Shown here: piece after piece, positions 36,157-47,191 of the stretch | How positions within the stretch are numbered: the stretch's first letter is position 1 | Layout of the letters: each line of letters starts with the position of its first letter | Assembly: GCF_001888055.1 (NCBI RefSeq) | Contig: NZ_LXHZ01000005.1 | Span: forward strand, 1 to 60,170 | Source of the DNA: Rappaport israeli | GTDB taxonomy: Bacteria > Pseudomonadota > Gammaproteobacteria > Cardiobacteriales > Cardiobacteriaceae | Length of the DNA: 60,170 bases | Direction of reading: 5' to 3' | The notes under the pieces: model-generated | What the model saw: the letters and a program-made list of their open reading frames with translations, nothing else | What the model was told of the DNA's origin: nothing | Database searches by the model: none | Made by a program: the position numbers and the translations under genes

Positions 36157-37212
36157 TTAGGGGGTGCGCCATGTTTTTAGAGGGTTGTTTGGGTCAATGC
36201 CCTGCATGTATTGTTGTTTGCGGTTGCTGTGGGTGAGTTGATAGACGAGTCCGAGCCAGTTGGCAAAGATGGCTTTGGCGGTATCGCGCCAAGTGATGTC
36301 AATTTCTTGGCTGAGTTGTTGATAGGGGAAGTCGCGCATGTCGTTGCTGGCGTCGTTTAGAAAATCATCCAGAATTTGTTGTCCTTTTTCGGTGAAATAG
36401 TGGTTTGGTGGGTTGGGGAGGGGTTGTTGTTGTTCAAAATAGGCGCTTAGGTCGCGCTGGTATTCTTTTAATAGGCTGATTTGGTCGTATTCAGGATGTC
36501 CTTGTAGGTAGATATGTCGAAAACCGTCTTTGGAGGTTGCCAGTGCAACCCCAGCCTGTTCGCTGGCAATGAGGATGGGGATATTGTGGGCTTGTAGGGT
36601 GGTTTGGTCGATGTCGTTTTTGCGCGAGTGGGGCATGTCAAAGCGGGTGTTGATGTTAGAGAGTAAGGGGTGGTTGGGGTCTAAGATGCGGTGGGGGTAA
36701 ACGCCAAAGAGTTTGTTTTTTAGCGGTTGGCGCTGGATGTTGTAGAAGTATTCAAAGGCGGCATGGGAGGCTAGGCAGGAGTAGAGCACAGAGCTAACGT
36801 TGCTATCTGCCCACTTTAAGATGTTTTGCATGGCTGGGAGGAAGGGTTCGTCGCTGATTTTAGCTTGGGTGGGGTTGGTGCCTGTTACGATGAGGGCGTC
36901 TAGTCCTTGTTCGGCGATTTGCTCAAAGGGTTCGTAATATTGTTGGATGTAGTCTTGGGTTGCGCTGTTACGTGGGATGCTTTCAAGCGTAAAGGGATGG
37001 ACGTAGAATTGAGCGATGCGGTTGCAGTTGCCAATAAGGCGTAAAAATTGGCGCTCTGTGGCTTTTAGGGCACCATCGGGCATCATGTTGAGTAATCCGA
37101 TATGCAGTTCGCGGATGTCTTGGCTGAGTGCGCGCTCGGGGGTGAGGATTTCTTGTCCTTCTTTTTGGATGTCGTTGAGTGTGGGGAGAGAGTGATGGGC
37201 GACAAGGGGCAT
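36157..37212 (-). CDS. metA: Homoserine O-acyltransferase, MetA family
   Basis: 351 residues. It activates homoserine with a succinyl or acetyl group for methionine synthesis. It has the MetA core: IGLLNMMPDGALKATERQFLRL, DALIVTGTNPTQA, LYSCLASHAAFEYFY with the nucleophilic Cys, FGVYPHRIL, MPHSRKNDID and IYLQGHPEYD with catalytic His and Glu. Acyl-CoA choice (succinyl versus acetyl) depends on a residue I cannot place safely. It is divergent from lemA. Confidence 0.92.
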   Translation of the reverse strand: MPLVAHHSLPTLNDIQKEGQEILTPERALSQDIRELHIGLLNMMPDGALKATERQFLRLIGNCNRIAQFYVHPFTLESIPRNSATQDYIQQYYEPFEQIAEQGLDALIVTGTNPTQAKISDEPFLPAMQNILKWADSNVSSVLYSCLASHAAFEYFYNIQRQPLKNKLFGVYPHRILDPNHPLLSNINTRFDMPHSRKNDIDQTTLQAHNIPILIASEQAGVALATSKDGFRHIYLQGHPEYDQISLLKEYQRDLSAYFEQQQPLPNPPNHYFTEKGQQILDDFLNDASNDMRDFPYQQLSQEIDITWRDTAKAIFANWLGLVYQLTHSNRKQQYMQGIDPNNPLKTWRTP

Positions 37213-37351
37213 TGAGAAACTCAGATAATTAGGGGGTTATAGGATAATGGTTGTGGCGCTTGGTTAAAAGAATTTTTTATTTTTTATTTTTTTATCAAGA
37301 GGTTTCGTTATAATTGCGAAAATTTTATTTTGTTGAAATAAGGAGAGGATT

Positions 37352-37942
37352 ATGGCGGGTTGGATTGGGTTGGCGCTGGTGGTGATGGCGGTGGTTTTTG
37401 TGGTGGGGATTTATAATCGGTTGGTGGCAAAGCGTAATGAGGTTAAAAATGGGTTTGCGCAAATTGATGTGCAATTATCTAGACGTTATGAATTGATTCC
37501 AAATTTGGTGGCGGCAGCTAAGAAGTATTTAACGCATGAGCAGGAGACGTTGACGCAGGTTACAGCGGCGCGTAATCAGGCAAAATCGGTGCTGGAGGGG
37601 GTGCAAAAAGTGCCAGAAAAAGGGGAGTTGGCGCGTCTTGCTGGAGCGGAGCAGGCACTTGGGCGGCAGCTGGGGGGGTTAATGGCGACGTTTGAGAGTT
37701 ATCCTGAGCTTAAGGGGGATGCCACGATTGAGCAGTTGATGGAGGAGTTGAGTTCTACGGAAAATCGGGTGGCTTTTGCGCGTCAATACTACAATGATGT
37801 GGTCAATGTGTATAACACGGCGGTGGAGTCTTTCCCTGAAAATATGGTGGCGCGGGTGTTTGGATTTTCGTTATTGCCTTGGCTTGAGATTGAGGATGTG
37901 GCGGTGAAGCGTCAGACGTTGCGGATTGATTTGGATTCGTGA
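37352..37942 (+). CDS. lemA: LemA family protein
   Basis: 196 residues. An N-terminal membrane helix (about residues 5-22) is followed by the family block YNRLVAKRNEVKNGFAQIDVQLSRRYELIPNLVA and a long helical, coiled-coil rich domain (EQETLTQVTAARNQA, RQYYNDVVNVYNTAVESFP). It lies 39 bp before the M48 protease gene, a pairing seen in many bacteria; function unknown, envelope-related. A TATAAT-like box is at 37309-37314. Confidence 0.93.
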   Translation: MAGWIGLALVVMAVVFVVGIYNRLVAKRNEVKNGFAQIDVQLSRRYELIPNLVAAAKKYLTHEQETLTQVTAARNQAKSVLEGVQKVPEKGELARLAGAEQALGRQLGGLMATFESYPELKGDATIEQLMEELSSTENRVAFARQYYNDVVNVYNTAVESFPENMVARVFGFSLLPWLEIEDVAVKRQTLRIDLDS

Positions 37943-37981
37943 GCGTTGTGTTGGGTTGGTGCGTGAGTTAGGGAGGCGATA

Positions 37982-39917
37982 ATGGCGGTGTTGTTTCGCT
38001 TGCATCAAAAAGCGGCTTTGCAAGCATCGCGACGGTTGTCGTGGTTGTTTTGGGCTGGGGTGGTATTTAGTGGTGTGGTGTATGTGCTGGCGGCTTATGC
38101 GGGGTTGGTGTTTGCGTTATTTTACGTGATAGGCTCAGATGGCATGGAAACGCTGGGGCAGGCGGTGCAAGAATGGGCACTTAAGGTTGCGTTTGTTTTG
38201 GCGTTGATTCCAGTTGGGACGTTGTTGCTGGTTTATTTGGATAGGCGGCGTGAGTTATTGCAAGAGGATGCGGTTAAGCAGGCAGAAAAATTAGGGGCGG
38301 TGGCGCTGGATAAGCAGGACGTGCGGCAGCGTCGGTTGGATAATGTGGTGATGGAGTTGGCGGTGGCAAGTGGGGTGGCGGTGCCGCCTGTGTTTGTGTT
38401 GGCGCGAGATGGGCGGATTAATGCTTGTGTGTTGGGGGGGAGGGGTGAGAGTGTGGCGCTGGTGGTGTCGATGGGGGCGTTGGTGCATTTATCACGTGCG
38501 GAGTTGCAGGCGTTGGTGGCGCATGAGTTTGGGCATATTGTGGCGGAGGATGTGTTTGTTTATGCGCGTTTGGCGGCGATGTTGCAGGGTTATTTTGTGA
38601 TTAGTCAATGGCGTGATGGATGGGGGCAGGAGCGGATTTCATCTTCGCGAATGCAGTTTTTAGATGTGGATAAAAATATAGTGATGGTGGAATTTTTCGC
38701 TTCTATTTTTGCGTTGTTGGGTGGGGTGTTGTTGTTGGTGGGGCGTGCGCTTCAGGGGGCTTTTTCTCGGCAGCGGGAATGGATGGCGGATGCGCGGGCG
38801 TTGGAGTATGTGCGAGATTCGGTGGCGCTTGCTGGGGTGTTTAAAAAGGCGTTGGCACTTGAGCAGGTTAAGGAGGTTAATGTGGTGCGCTATAGGGAGG
38901 CGATGGCGCATTTTTTCTTTATTAATTATGAGAGTGGGGTGGGGTTTTTGGCAGGTTCGACGCATCCGCCGTTAGTAGAGCGTTTGCGTCGTTGTGGGGG
39001 GGTGGTGGAGGCGCGTGAGATTGCTGCGTTGGCTTATGAATTGAAAAATAATTTGCTTGCTTTGGGGCGTAGAAAAGATGAAAGCCATAAGGCTGGCATT
39101 CAAAGGCAAGCGGTGTATGGGCTTGGGGCTTTGGCAGGAGGTTATCAGCAGGATTTTATACAAGAGGTAGGGTATCCGATTTTGGTGGTGCAACGCTATT
39201 TGGCGGCGGCTGTTGAGCAGGCGCAGGGGCTGGGAGATGGGGGTGGATGAAATAGAGATTTCAGCGCTGGTATTTGCTATGTTTGTTTTTCACGCAAGAG
39301 CAAGTTGGTTTGACTTGACGCAGTCAAAGCGCGTCAATCAAACGCGTTTATCACAAGCACGCGCGGCTGTTGCGAAGCTGGGGGAGGTGCATCCTGTGGC
39401 ACAGCTTCGGGTGTTTGCCTCTCTTTGTGCGCGCCTTAAGGATTGCTCTGCAAGTGAGAAACGGGCTTTGTTGTCGGATGTGGCGGTGGTGATGGATTTA
39501 GATGGGCGCAGGTCTTTTTATGAATGGTGTTGCTGGGTGGTGTTGGTGGAGGGGTTGTCTAGACGAGAGGCTGTGCGCGAGTCTGTGCATTATCAACAGT
39601 TGCAGGCGGAGCTTGCAAGGGTGCTGGGGTTTTTAGCTTGTGCATTTGCGCAATCACCTGAAAAGGCGGAGGCGATATTTACGTGGTTGTGTGAGCGGTC
39701 GTTGCCGATAAAAGGGGCGGGGTTTGAGTGGGTAGACTGGCGACAGGCGGAGGGTTGGCGCAGGTTGCGTGCGGATTTGTTGACTTTGCGGGGACTAAAA
39801 CGGTCATTTGCTGAGATGTTGTTGGTGGGGCTTGAAGAGGGGTTGGCGTCTTTAGAACAACCAAATTTGCAAGCGATTTTTGCTTTTGAGTTGGTGCAGA
39901 TTTTATTGCGAGAATGA
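37982..39917 (+). CDS. M48-family membrane metalloprotease (one frameshift)
   Basis: An HtpX-like zinc protease. Two N-terminal membrane helices (about residues 20-90) precede ALVAHEFGHIVAEDVF with the HExxH motif, a third and fourth hydrophobic region, and REWMADARALEYV with the third zinc ligand. That frame ends at 39250. A second frame overlapping it (to 39917) reads as the soluble C-terminal domain of large M48 proteins (EKRALLSDVAVVMDLDGRRSFYEW). Removing one G from the run at 39239-39243 fuses the two (GDGVDEIEISAL) into about 645 residues. I annotate one gene; two overlapping genes are the alternative. Confidence 0.8.
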
Positions 39918-40000
39918 TGGTTGACTTGTGGTGGCAATCAACTGTTTGACGGGGATTGTGTTTTTTGAAATTAGAAATGGTTTATTGCTAGAGAGTTTGT

Positions 40001-40030
40001 AGATGCCTGTTATAAAAGGGCATCTTTTTT
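40001..40030 (+). terminator. Terminator after the M48 protease gene
   Basis: AGATGCC and GGCATCT form a stem with an AT-rich loop followed by six T, about 85 bases past the protease stop. Confidence 0.8.
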
Positions 40031-40034
40031 CTTA

Positions 40035-40142
40035 TATAGTCGAAGAATTGAAAAAGTATTACGGCGTTGGCTCGCCTTGCCGTACTATCTGTACTGTCTG
40101 CGGCTCGCCGCCTTGTACTACTTTTTCACTTCTCCAACTATA
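40035..40142. mobile_element. 108-bp MITE-like palindromic repeat element
   Basis: Both ends form 24-base imperfect inverted repeats (40035-40058 and 40119-40142; 21 of 24 positions match), each outer end TATAGT. The interior is GC-rich and can fold into smaller hairpins (ACGGC with GCCGT, GCGGC with GCCGC). The outer TA could be a TA target duplication, as for Tc1/IS630-type MITEs. From memory it resembles a short repeat common in Neisseriaceae-like genomes (GTTGGCTCGCCTTGCCGTAC and TGTACTGTCTGCGGCT blocks). It has no coding capacity and lies between converging genes. Confidence 0.75.
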
Positions 40143-40164
40143 AGCGCTATATTTTGCATTTGGT

Positions 40165-41563
<1,399 letters not shown>

Positions 41564-41612
41564 GTGATGTTCCTGATGTTTTGTTTGTAAGGGGTATGAT
41601 TATTGCTTGAGA

Positions 41613-42620
41613 TTAGCTTTGGGGTGGGTTGAGGCTTTGTAAGCAGTGTTTGATGAGTGCAGGGCCTTGGTAGATTAGTCCGCTGTAAAGCTGAACGAGG
41701 TCGGCGCCAGCGTTGAGCTTGTCTTGTAGGTCTTTAGGGCTCATCACACCACCAGAGGCAATGAGGGGGATGTCGGGGAGTTGGCGGCGGATGTGGCGTA
41801 AAATTTCAGTGCTTGGGGCGGTTAGAGGCGCGCCTGAAAGTCCGCCTTGTTGTTGGAGATGAGGGGGGAGGCTTTGTTGGTTGATGGTGGTGTTGGTGGC
41901 AATGATGCCGTCTATTTCGTGAGTGTGGAGCGTTTCTAGGATTTGCTCGAGTGCTTGAGGGCTATTATCAGGCGCGATTTTAACAACTAGGGGAACGTGG
42001 CGTTGGTAAATATCATGAAGTTGGTGTTGGTTTTTTTTTAAAGCGCTTAGGAGGGTGGCGAGTGCTTGCCCATGTTGGAGGTCGCGGAGGTTTTCAGTGT
42101 TGGGAGAGGAGAGGTTGATGGTAATGTAGTCGGCATGGGGATAGGCGATGTGTAGCGCTTGTTGATAGTCGTGGATTGCATGTTCATTGGGGGTGGTTTT
42201 GTTTTTGCCGATGTTGATGCCAATGAGCGCTTTTAGGTTGTCTTTAATGAGCGCAACGCGGGCACAGACTTTGCTTGCGCCGTCGTTATTAAAGCCCATG
42301 CGGTTAATGATGGCTTGTTGCTGGGTTAAGCGAAAGAGGCGCGGTTTAGGATTGCCACTTTGCGGTTTCGGGGTTAGGGTGCCGATTTCAATAAAGCCTA
42401 TGCCACTGTTGTCTAGGGCTTTTAGTGCGTGTGCGTTTTTATCTAGTCCTGCGGCGATGCCTAGGCGGTTGGGGAAGGTGAGTCCCATGAGGGTGCAGGG
42501 GTCGGGGTAGGATTGGGGACGAATGAGGGCTGGGCAGAGCGCTAGGAGTTTTAGGGTGAGGTTGTGGGCGGTTTCGGGCTCTAGGCGGTAGAGGAGGGGT
42601 TTGGCTAGGCGATAGAGCAT
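41613..42620 (-). CDS. pyrD: Dihydroorotate dehydrogenase (quinone), class 2
   Basis: 335 residues, peripheral on the inner membrane, oxidising dihydroorotate with quinone in pyrimidine synthesis. The N-terminal membrane-contact helices (LYRLAKPLLYRLEPETAH) mark class 2. The core has GLAAGLDKNAHA-like GIAAGLDKN, FIEIGTLTPKPQSGNPKPR, TINLSSPNTENLR with the catalytic Ser, and IASGGVMSPKDL. It begins 3 bp after the end of serC. Confidence 0.95.
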   Translation of the reverse strand: MLYRLAKPLLYRLEPETAHNLTLKLLALCPALIRPQSYPDPCTLMGLTFPNRLGIAAGLDKNAHALKALDNSGIGFIEIGTLTPKPQSGNPKPRLFRLTQQQAIINRMGFNNDGASKVCARVALIKDNLKALIGINIGKNKTTPNEHAIHDYQQALHIAYPHADYITINLSSPNTENLRDLQHGQALATLLSALKKNQHQLHDIYQRHVPLVVKIAPDNSPQALEQILETLHTHEIDGIIATNTTINQQSLPPHLQQQGGLSGAPLTAPSTEILRHIRRQLPDIPLIASGGVMSPKDLQDKLNAGADLVQLYSGLIYQGPALIKHCLQSLNPPQS

Positions 42621-42623
42621 GGG

Positions 42624-43718
42624 TTATCCGTGTTGTTTGGCAAAGTGGTGCATGAATTCAATGAGGCGGTGGACGCTGTCTAGGCTTAGGGCGTTGTAGA
42701 GGCTGGCGCGAATGCCTCCCACAATGCGATGTCCTTTGAGTCCGCTAAGTCCTTGGGTTTCGGCGGTTTGCCAAAATTGGGTGTCTAGGGTTTCGCTTGG
42801 GGTGCGAAAGATAACGTTCATGTGGGAGCGGTATTGAGGCGCAATGGGGTTGGTGTAAAAGTCGCTTTGGTCTATGGCGCTATAAAGGAGTTGGGCGCGT
42901 TGTTGGGCAAGCTGTTGAAAATGAGTGATGCCACCTTGTTGTTGCATCCATTTTAGGCTGAGGTTTAGGAGATAGATTTGCCATGTGGGGGGGGTGTTGT
43001 AGAGGGAGTCGTGGTCGGCGTGGGTTTTGTAGTTGAAGTATTTGGGGAGGTCGGGGCGCTCTTGTAGGAGTGTTTTGCGGATAAAAATGAGTGTGAGTCC
43101 TGCAGGAGCGAGGTTTTTTTGCACGCCACCATAGACGAGGTCGCATTTTTCCCATGCAATGGGGCGGGCGTAGTAGTCGGAGGAGGCGTCGATAACGAGT
43201 GGATGGGGGGTGTCGGGATAGTGGTGATATTGGATGCCGTCGATGGTTTCGTTGCTGGTGATGTGGAGGTAGCGGGTGTTTTCGGGGTAGAGGAGTTCGC
43301 TATGGTTAGGGAGGGTGGTGTGCTGGGTGGATTGTCCATTCCAGATTTCAACGATAGGGGCGATGCGTTGTCCTTCTTCTAGGCTTTGTTTGCCCATACG
43401 CCACTGTTGATGAGTGCGCCAACTTGATTGCTACCAGGGGGGAGGAGGTTTAGTGCGCTCATGGCAAATTGTTGGCTGGCACCGCCTGTAAGGAGTAGGG
43501 GGATGAAGCTGGCGGGGGGCGTTGATAAGCGTTTGCGCAAGCTCTAGGGTTTGGTAGTGGAGGGGTTCAAATAATTTGGAGCGGTGGGAGATTTCCATAA
43601 GCGACATGCCGCTGTTTTGAAAGTTTAGCAGTTCGGCTTGGGCTTGTTGTAATACAGGGAGGGGAAGGGTGCAGGGTCCGGCGCAGAAGTTGTCGATACG
43701 GTTGGAAAATTGGGTCAT
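42624..43718 (-). CDS. serC: Phosphoserine aminotransferase (two frameshifts)
   Basis: A PLP enzyme of serine (and pyridoxal) synthesis. Reconstructed order: [18 protein letters not shown] and [12 protein letters not shown]; then after an extra C in a run of six (43514-43519 plus strand) the frame [20 protein letters not shown] and [16 protein letters not shown]; then after a missing base near 43382-43383, [10 protein letters not shown] and [18 protein letters not shown], in which [11 protein letters not shown] holds the PLP Lys. The two lesions compensate in net frame. The restored length is about 364 residues. Confidence 0.9.
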
Positions 43719-43759
43719 GGTGATGCCTTTTGGGGTTGTTGAGGGGGTATTATAGCGAT

Positions 43760-44532
43760 TTATAGAGTTTGTGGCGGGGTGATTTTGACGTAGGCTGGGG
43801 CGTGGTCTGAGGGGCGTTCCCAGCGTCTTGGGTCGATTTCGATGTCGCTGGCGGTGATGTTTAGGTTGTTGCTACAGAGGGTGAGGTCGATGCGTAGTCC
43901 GTTATTGCGTTGTAGTCCGCCTTTACGATAATCCCACCAGCTGAAGGTTTGGGTGGTGGGGTGTTGTTGGCGGTAGGCGTCGGTAAAGCCGAGGGCTAGA
44001 AGGTTTTGTAGGGCTTGACGTTCGGGAGCAGAGCAGAGGATTTTGTCTTGCCAAGCTTTGGGGTCGTGGACGTCTATGTCTTGAGGGGCGATGTTGAAAT
44101 CCCCTAGGATGACGAGGTGGCGGTAGTGTTGTTGTTGGTTTTCGATGTAGTGTTGTAGGGCGGTGAGCCATTGTAGTTTGTAATGATACTTTTCATCGCC
44201 AACGGCTTTTCCATTGGGGACGTAGAGGTTGATGATGCGGACGTTGTTGATGGTAGCGGCGATGGCGCGTGCTTGGGGGTCGTTATGGTTGGGGAATCCA
44301 CGCTGGATGTCGGTTAGGGGGTGGCGACTAATGAGGCAACGCCATTGTAGGTTTTTTGTCCGTAGGTGGCGATATGATAGCCAGCGTCTATGAAGGCTTG
44401 GCTGTTAACGGCTTCATCGGTTTGTTTGAGTTCTTGTAGTCCTAGGATGTCGGGGGCGTAGTTGTTTAGATATTGTAGGACTTGGGGGTGGCGGACGTTG
44501 AGTGAATTGACGTTCCAGCTGGTGATTTTCAT
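43760..44532 (-). CDS. xthA: Exodeoxyribonuclease III (one frameshift)
   Basis: A DNA repair nuclease and AP endonuclease. It starts [14 protein letters not shown], then [12 protein letters not shown] with the metal-binding Glu. After one missing base near 44335-44336 the frame continues with [42 protein letters not shown] and [21 protein letters not shown], and ends with the [12 protein letters not shown] His motif. The restored length is about 257 residues. It is divergent from rsmE and heads the leftward cluster. Confidence 0.9.
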
Positions 44533-44637
44533 AAGGGGTGGTGTTCCGTGTGTGAAATTGGCTGAAAAGTATAGTCAATGTGTGGGAAAATCGCTACTTT
44601 GGCGCATGGAGCGCTGTTTTTTGTTTTGGAGGATGTT

Positions 44638-45378
44638 GTGCGGAAAATTCGCTTATATGTGGATGAGGGGTTGTCAGTGGGGGCAGATGTGGTGCTTGAG
44701 GGCAGGTGTTGCGGTATGTGGATAAGGTGTTGCGCTTGAAAAGGGGCTGAGGTGGTGTTGTTTAATGGGGATGGATTTGATTATGTGGGGGTGTTGGAGG
44801 CGGTGTCGCGCGCTCAGGCGGTGGTGAGGATAGGGGAGCAGGTGGCGTTGGAGAATGAGTTGGCGGTGCCTGTGGTGCTTTATGCCGCTCTTTTAAAAGG
44901 CGATACGATGGATAAAGTGGTGCAAAAGGCGGTGGAGTTGGGGGTATGTCGTTTGGTGCCTGTGATGGCGTCGCGCTGTGAGGTGGTGCTTAAGGGGGCG
45001 CGTTTGGATTCTAAGCTGGCGCATTGGCAGGGGGTGGCGGTTGCAAGCGCGCAGCAATGTGGTCGTGCTAGGTTGATGGCGATAACGCCACCTGTTGAGT
45101 TCTCTCAAGGGGTTGAGATGGCGTCTGGGTTGCGTTGGATTTTCTCTCCGTATGAGGTTGATGAGGCATTAGATGAGGGGGTGCGGGTGGAAGAGGTGTC
45201 GTTGTTGGTGGGGGCTGAAGGGGGATGGACGCCAGAGGAGGTGGCGTTTGCTAGAGATAGAGGCTGGCGGGCGCAGAAGTTGGGAAAAAGGATTTTACGG
45301 GCAGATACGGCGTCGGTGGCGGCGGTGTTGCGTGCGCAATTTGTTTTGGGTGAGGAGGCTGGTGATGATTCAACCTAA
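44638..45378 (+). CDS. rsmE: 16S rRNA m3U1498 methyltransferase RsmE (two frameshifts)
   Basis: A SPOUT-class methyltransferase. The body from 44752 is intact: LYAALLKGDTMDKVVQKAVELGV, PVMASRCEVV, LLVGAEGGWTPEEV and LGKRILRADTASVAAV form the SAM-binding knot. The N terminus begins at GTG 44638 (MRKIRLYVDEGLSVGADVVL), five bases after GGAGG. It is broken by a missing G at 44700-44702 and an extra G at 44743-44746, which cancel. The end overlaps pilS by 14 bases. Confidence 0.88.
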
Positions 45379-47141
45379 GCCACGTCCGTTGCCATTTTTG
45401 CCTTTGCATGATCCGTCGTTGGTGCGTGAGTTTGCAGCGCAGGAGATTGATGTTTATCGCGCTAAGCTGTTAAGGAATATTAATTTTGTACGTTTAGCTT
45501 TTACGCTGTTGCTGTCTTTTTCTTTTTTTATGTTGGATAGCGATTTTGCGTTGTCCCCTGAATTGTTGCGTATACAGGAACTTGAGTTCACTTTGTCGTT
45601 GTTTTTTTGGTTTTTGTTGGCGGTGTATGTAAGTTTTTTGTTGGCAAGTAATGCTTGGTTGCGTCATTGGGGGGGCGCGCTGGATTGTTTGTGAGTGTTG
45701 CGGTGGTGGAGTCCATTTTATTATCGCTTTTGGTGGGGATGTTGTTTGAGCAGGCTGTGGTTAATGTGGGGGTGGTGATTATTTTATGCTCGCTGTTGCT
45801 GTCGGTGCTGACGTTGACTTTTTATGAGAGTGTGGTGACTGGGGTGGCTTTGGGGGGGATGTTGTTTGTGTATTATTTGCTGGTGTTGGTGTTGCCTCAG
45901 GTGGGGGTGCGGGTATTGGAAGAGCAGTCTCAATGGCAGCGGTTTAGGGAGATTTTGGCGATATTCGCTTGAATTTTAATGGGTTGATTGAGCCGATTTT
46001 GTTTAGCGTGTTGTTGGCTGTTTTGGTCATTGGGGTTGGATTTTTAGCCAGTCAGGCGCGGGATAATAAAATTCTTTCAGAGTTGAATTATTTTTATAAT
46101 AAACAACTTAGACAATTAAATGATTCGATTATTGAGGATATCCAAAGCGGGTTGTTGGTGGTTAATCGTGCTGGGGTGGTGATTACGCTTAATCAGCAGG
46201 CGCGGAAGATTTTTAATATTGCAGCAGAGGCTGTACCCCCTAGGGAGTTGGTGTTGTTTTCTGAGGCGTTGGCAAAGCGGTTTGCGCGTTGGATTCATTT
46301 GCAATTTAGCAATGTGCGGACGATTGATTTGCCAAAGGGGCAATATAGTGTGAGTTTTAATACCTTGCATCAACATCGAGAGACGGAATTGACGCTTATT
46401 ACGTTAGAGGGGATTGAGGAAAGTATGGAGCGGGTGCGTGAGACGCGTTTGGCTTCGCTAGGACGGTTGACGGCAAGTATTGCGCATGAAATTCGTAATC
46501 CTCTGGCATCGGTGCAAAGTGCGGCGGATATTTTGATGGAATCTAGTGAGGATAAGCAGGTGAATTTTCTAGCCGAGAAAATTATTAATAATGCTAAGCG
46601 GATGAATGTGATTATTAGCGATATTTTGAATTTATTTCAAAGCGCTTCACGCAATAAGCGGTTGATTCATTTAAATACGTTTATAAAAACTATTGTTTCT
46701 CAGGCGAGCTCTGATGCGTTGACAAAGGCGGCGGTTGTGCGGATGCATTTGGATAAAACACAGCAATATTCAGTATATTTTGATGAGGGGCATTTAAGCC
46801 AGATTTTAAATAATTTTATTATGAATTCCATTCGCTATGCTGGGGTTGAACAGGTGGAAATTGATATTACAACTCAGGTTAGTGAGGTGGGGCGCTTGAT
46901 TTATTTGGATGTGGCGGATAATGGGAAGGGGGTGGCAGAAGAAGACCGCGATTTGATTTTTGAGCCATTTTTTTCCAAACATAATAGGGGAACGGGGTTG
47001 GGGCTTTATTTAGTGCGTGAGATGTGTTTGGCTAATCAGGCACAAATTATATATGTGCCAAGAAAAACAGGCGCTTGTTTTAGAATCATTGTGGAACGTT
47101 TTATTGCGCAAGAGGCGCAAAAAACGCTTAATTTTAGTTAA
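45365..47141 (+). CDS. pilS: PilS-type sensor histidine kinase (two frameshifts)
   Basis: Membrane sensor of the PilS-PilR system controlling type IV pilin transcription. The N-terminal half has about six membrane helices. A PAS-like region (SIIEDIQSGLLVVNRAGVV) precedes the H-box SIAHEIRNPLAS, the N-box FIMNSIRYAG, ADNGKGVAEED and RGTGLGL. Missing bases in a run of seven G (45669-45675) and at 45969-45970 break the membrane part into three frames; corrected length about 590 residues. The match to PilS rests on the topology and the adjacent pilR. Confidence 0.87.
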
Positions 47142-47191
47142 AGTGTTACACTATTAGGCATTAGTAGAACTTAACTTTAAATGAGGATGCT

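Noticed and set aside
37213-37351. A SAM riboswitch before metA
   Set aside because: The 139-bp gap shared with lemA shows none of the conserved SAM riboswitch core, and it must also hold the lemA promoter.
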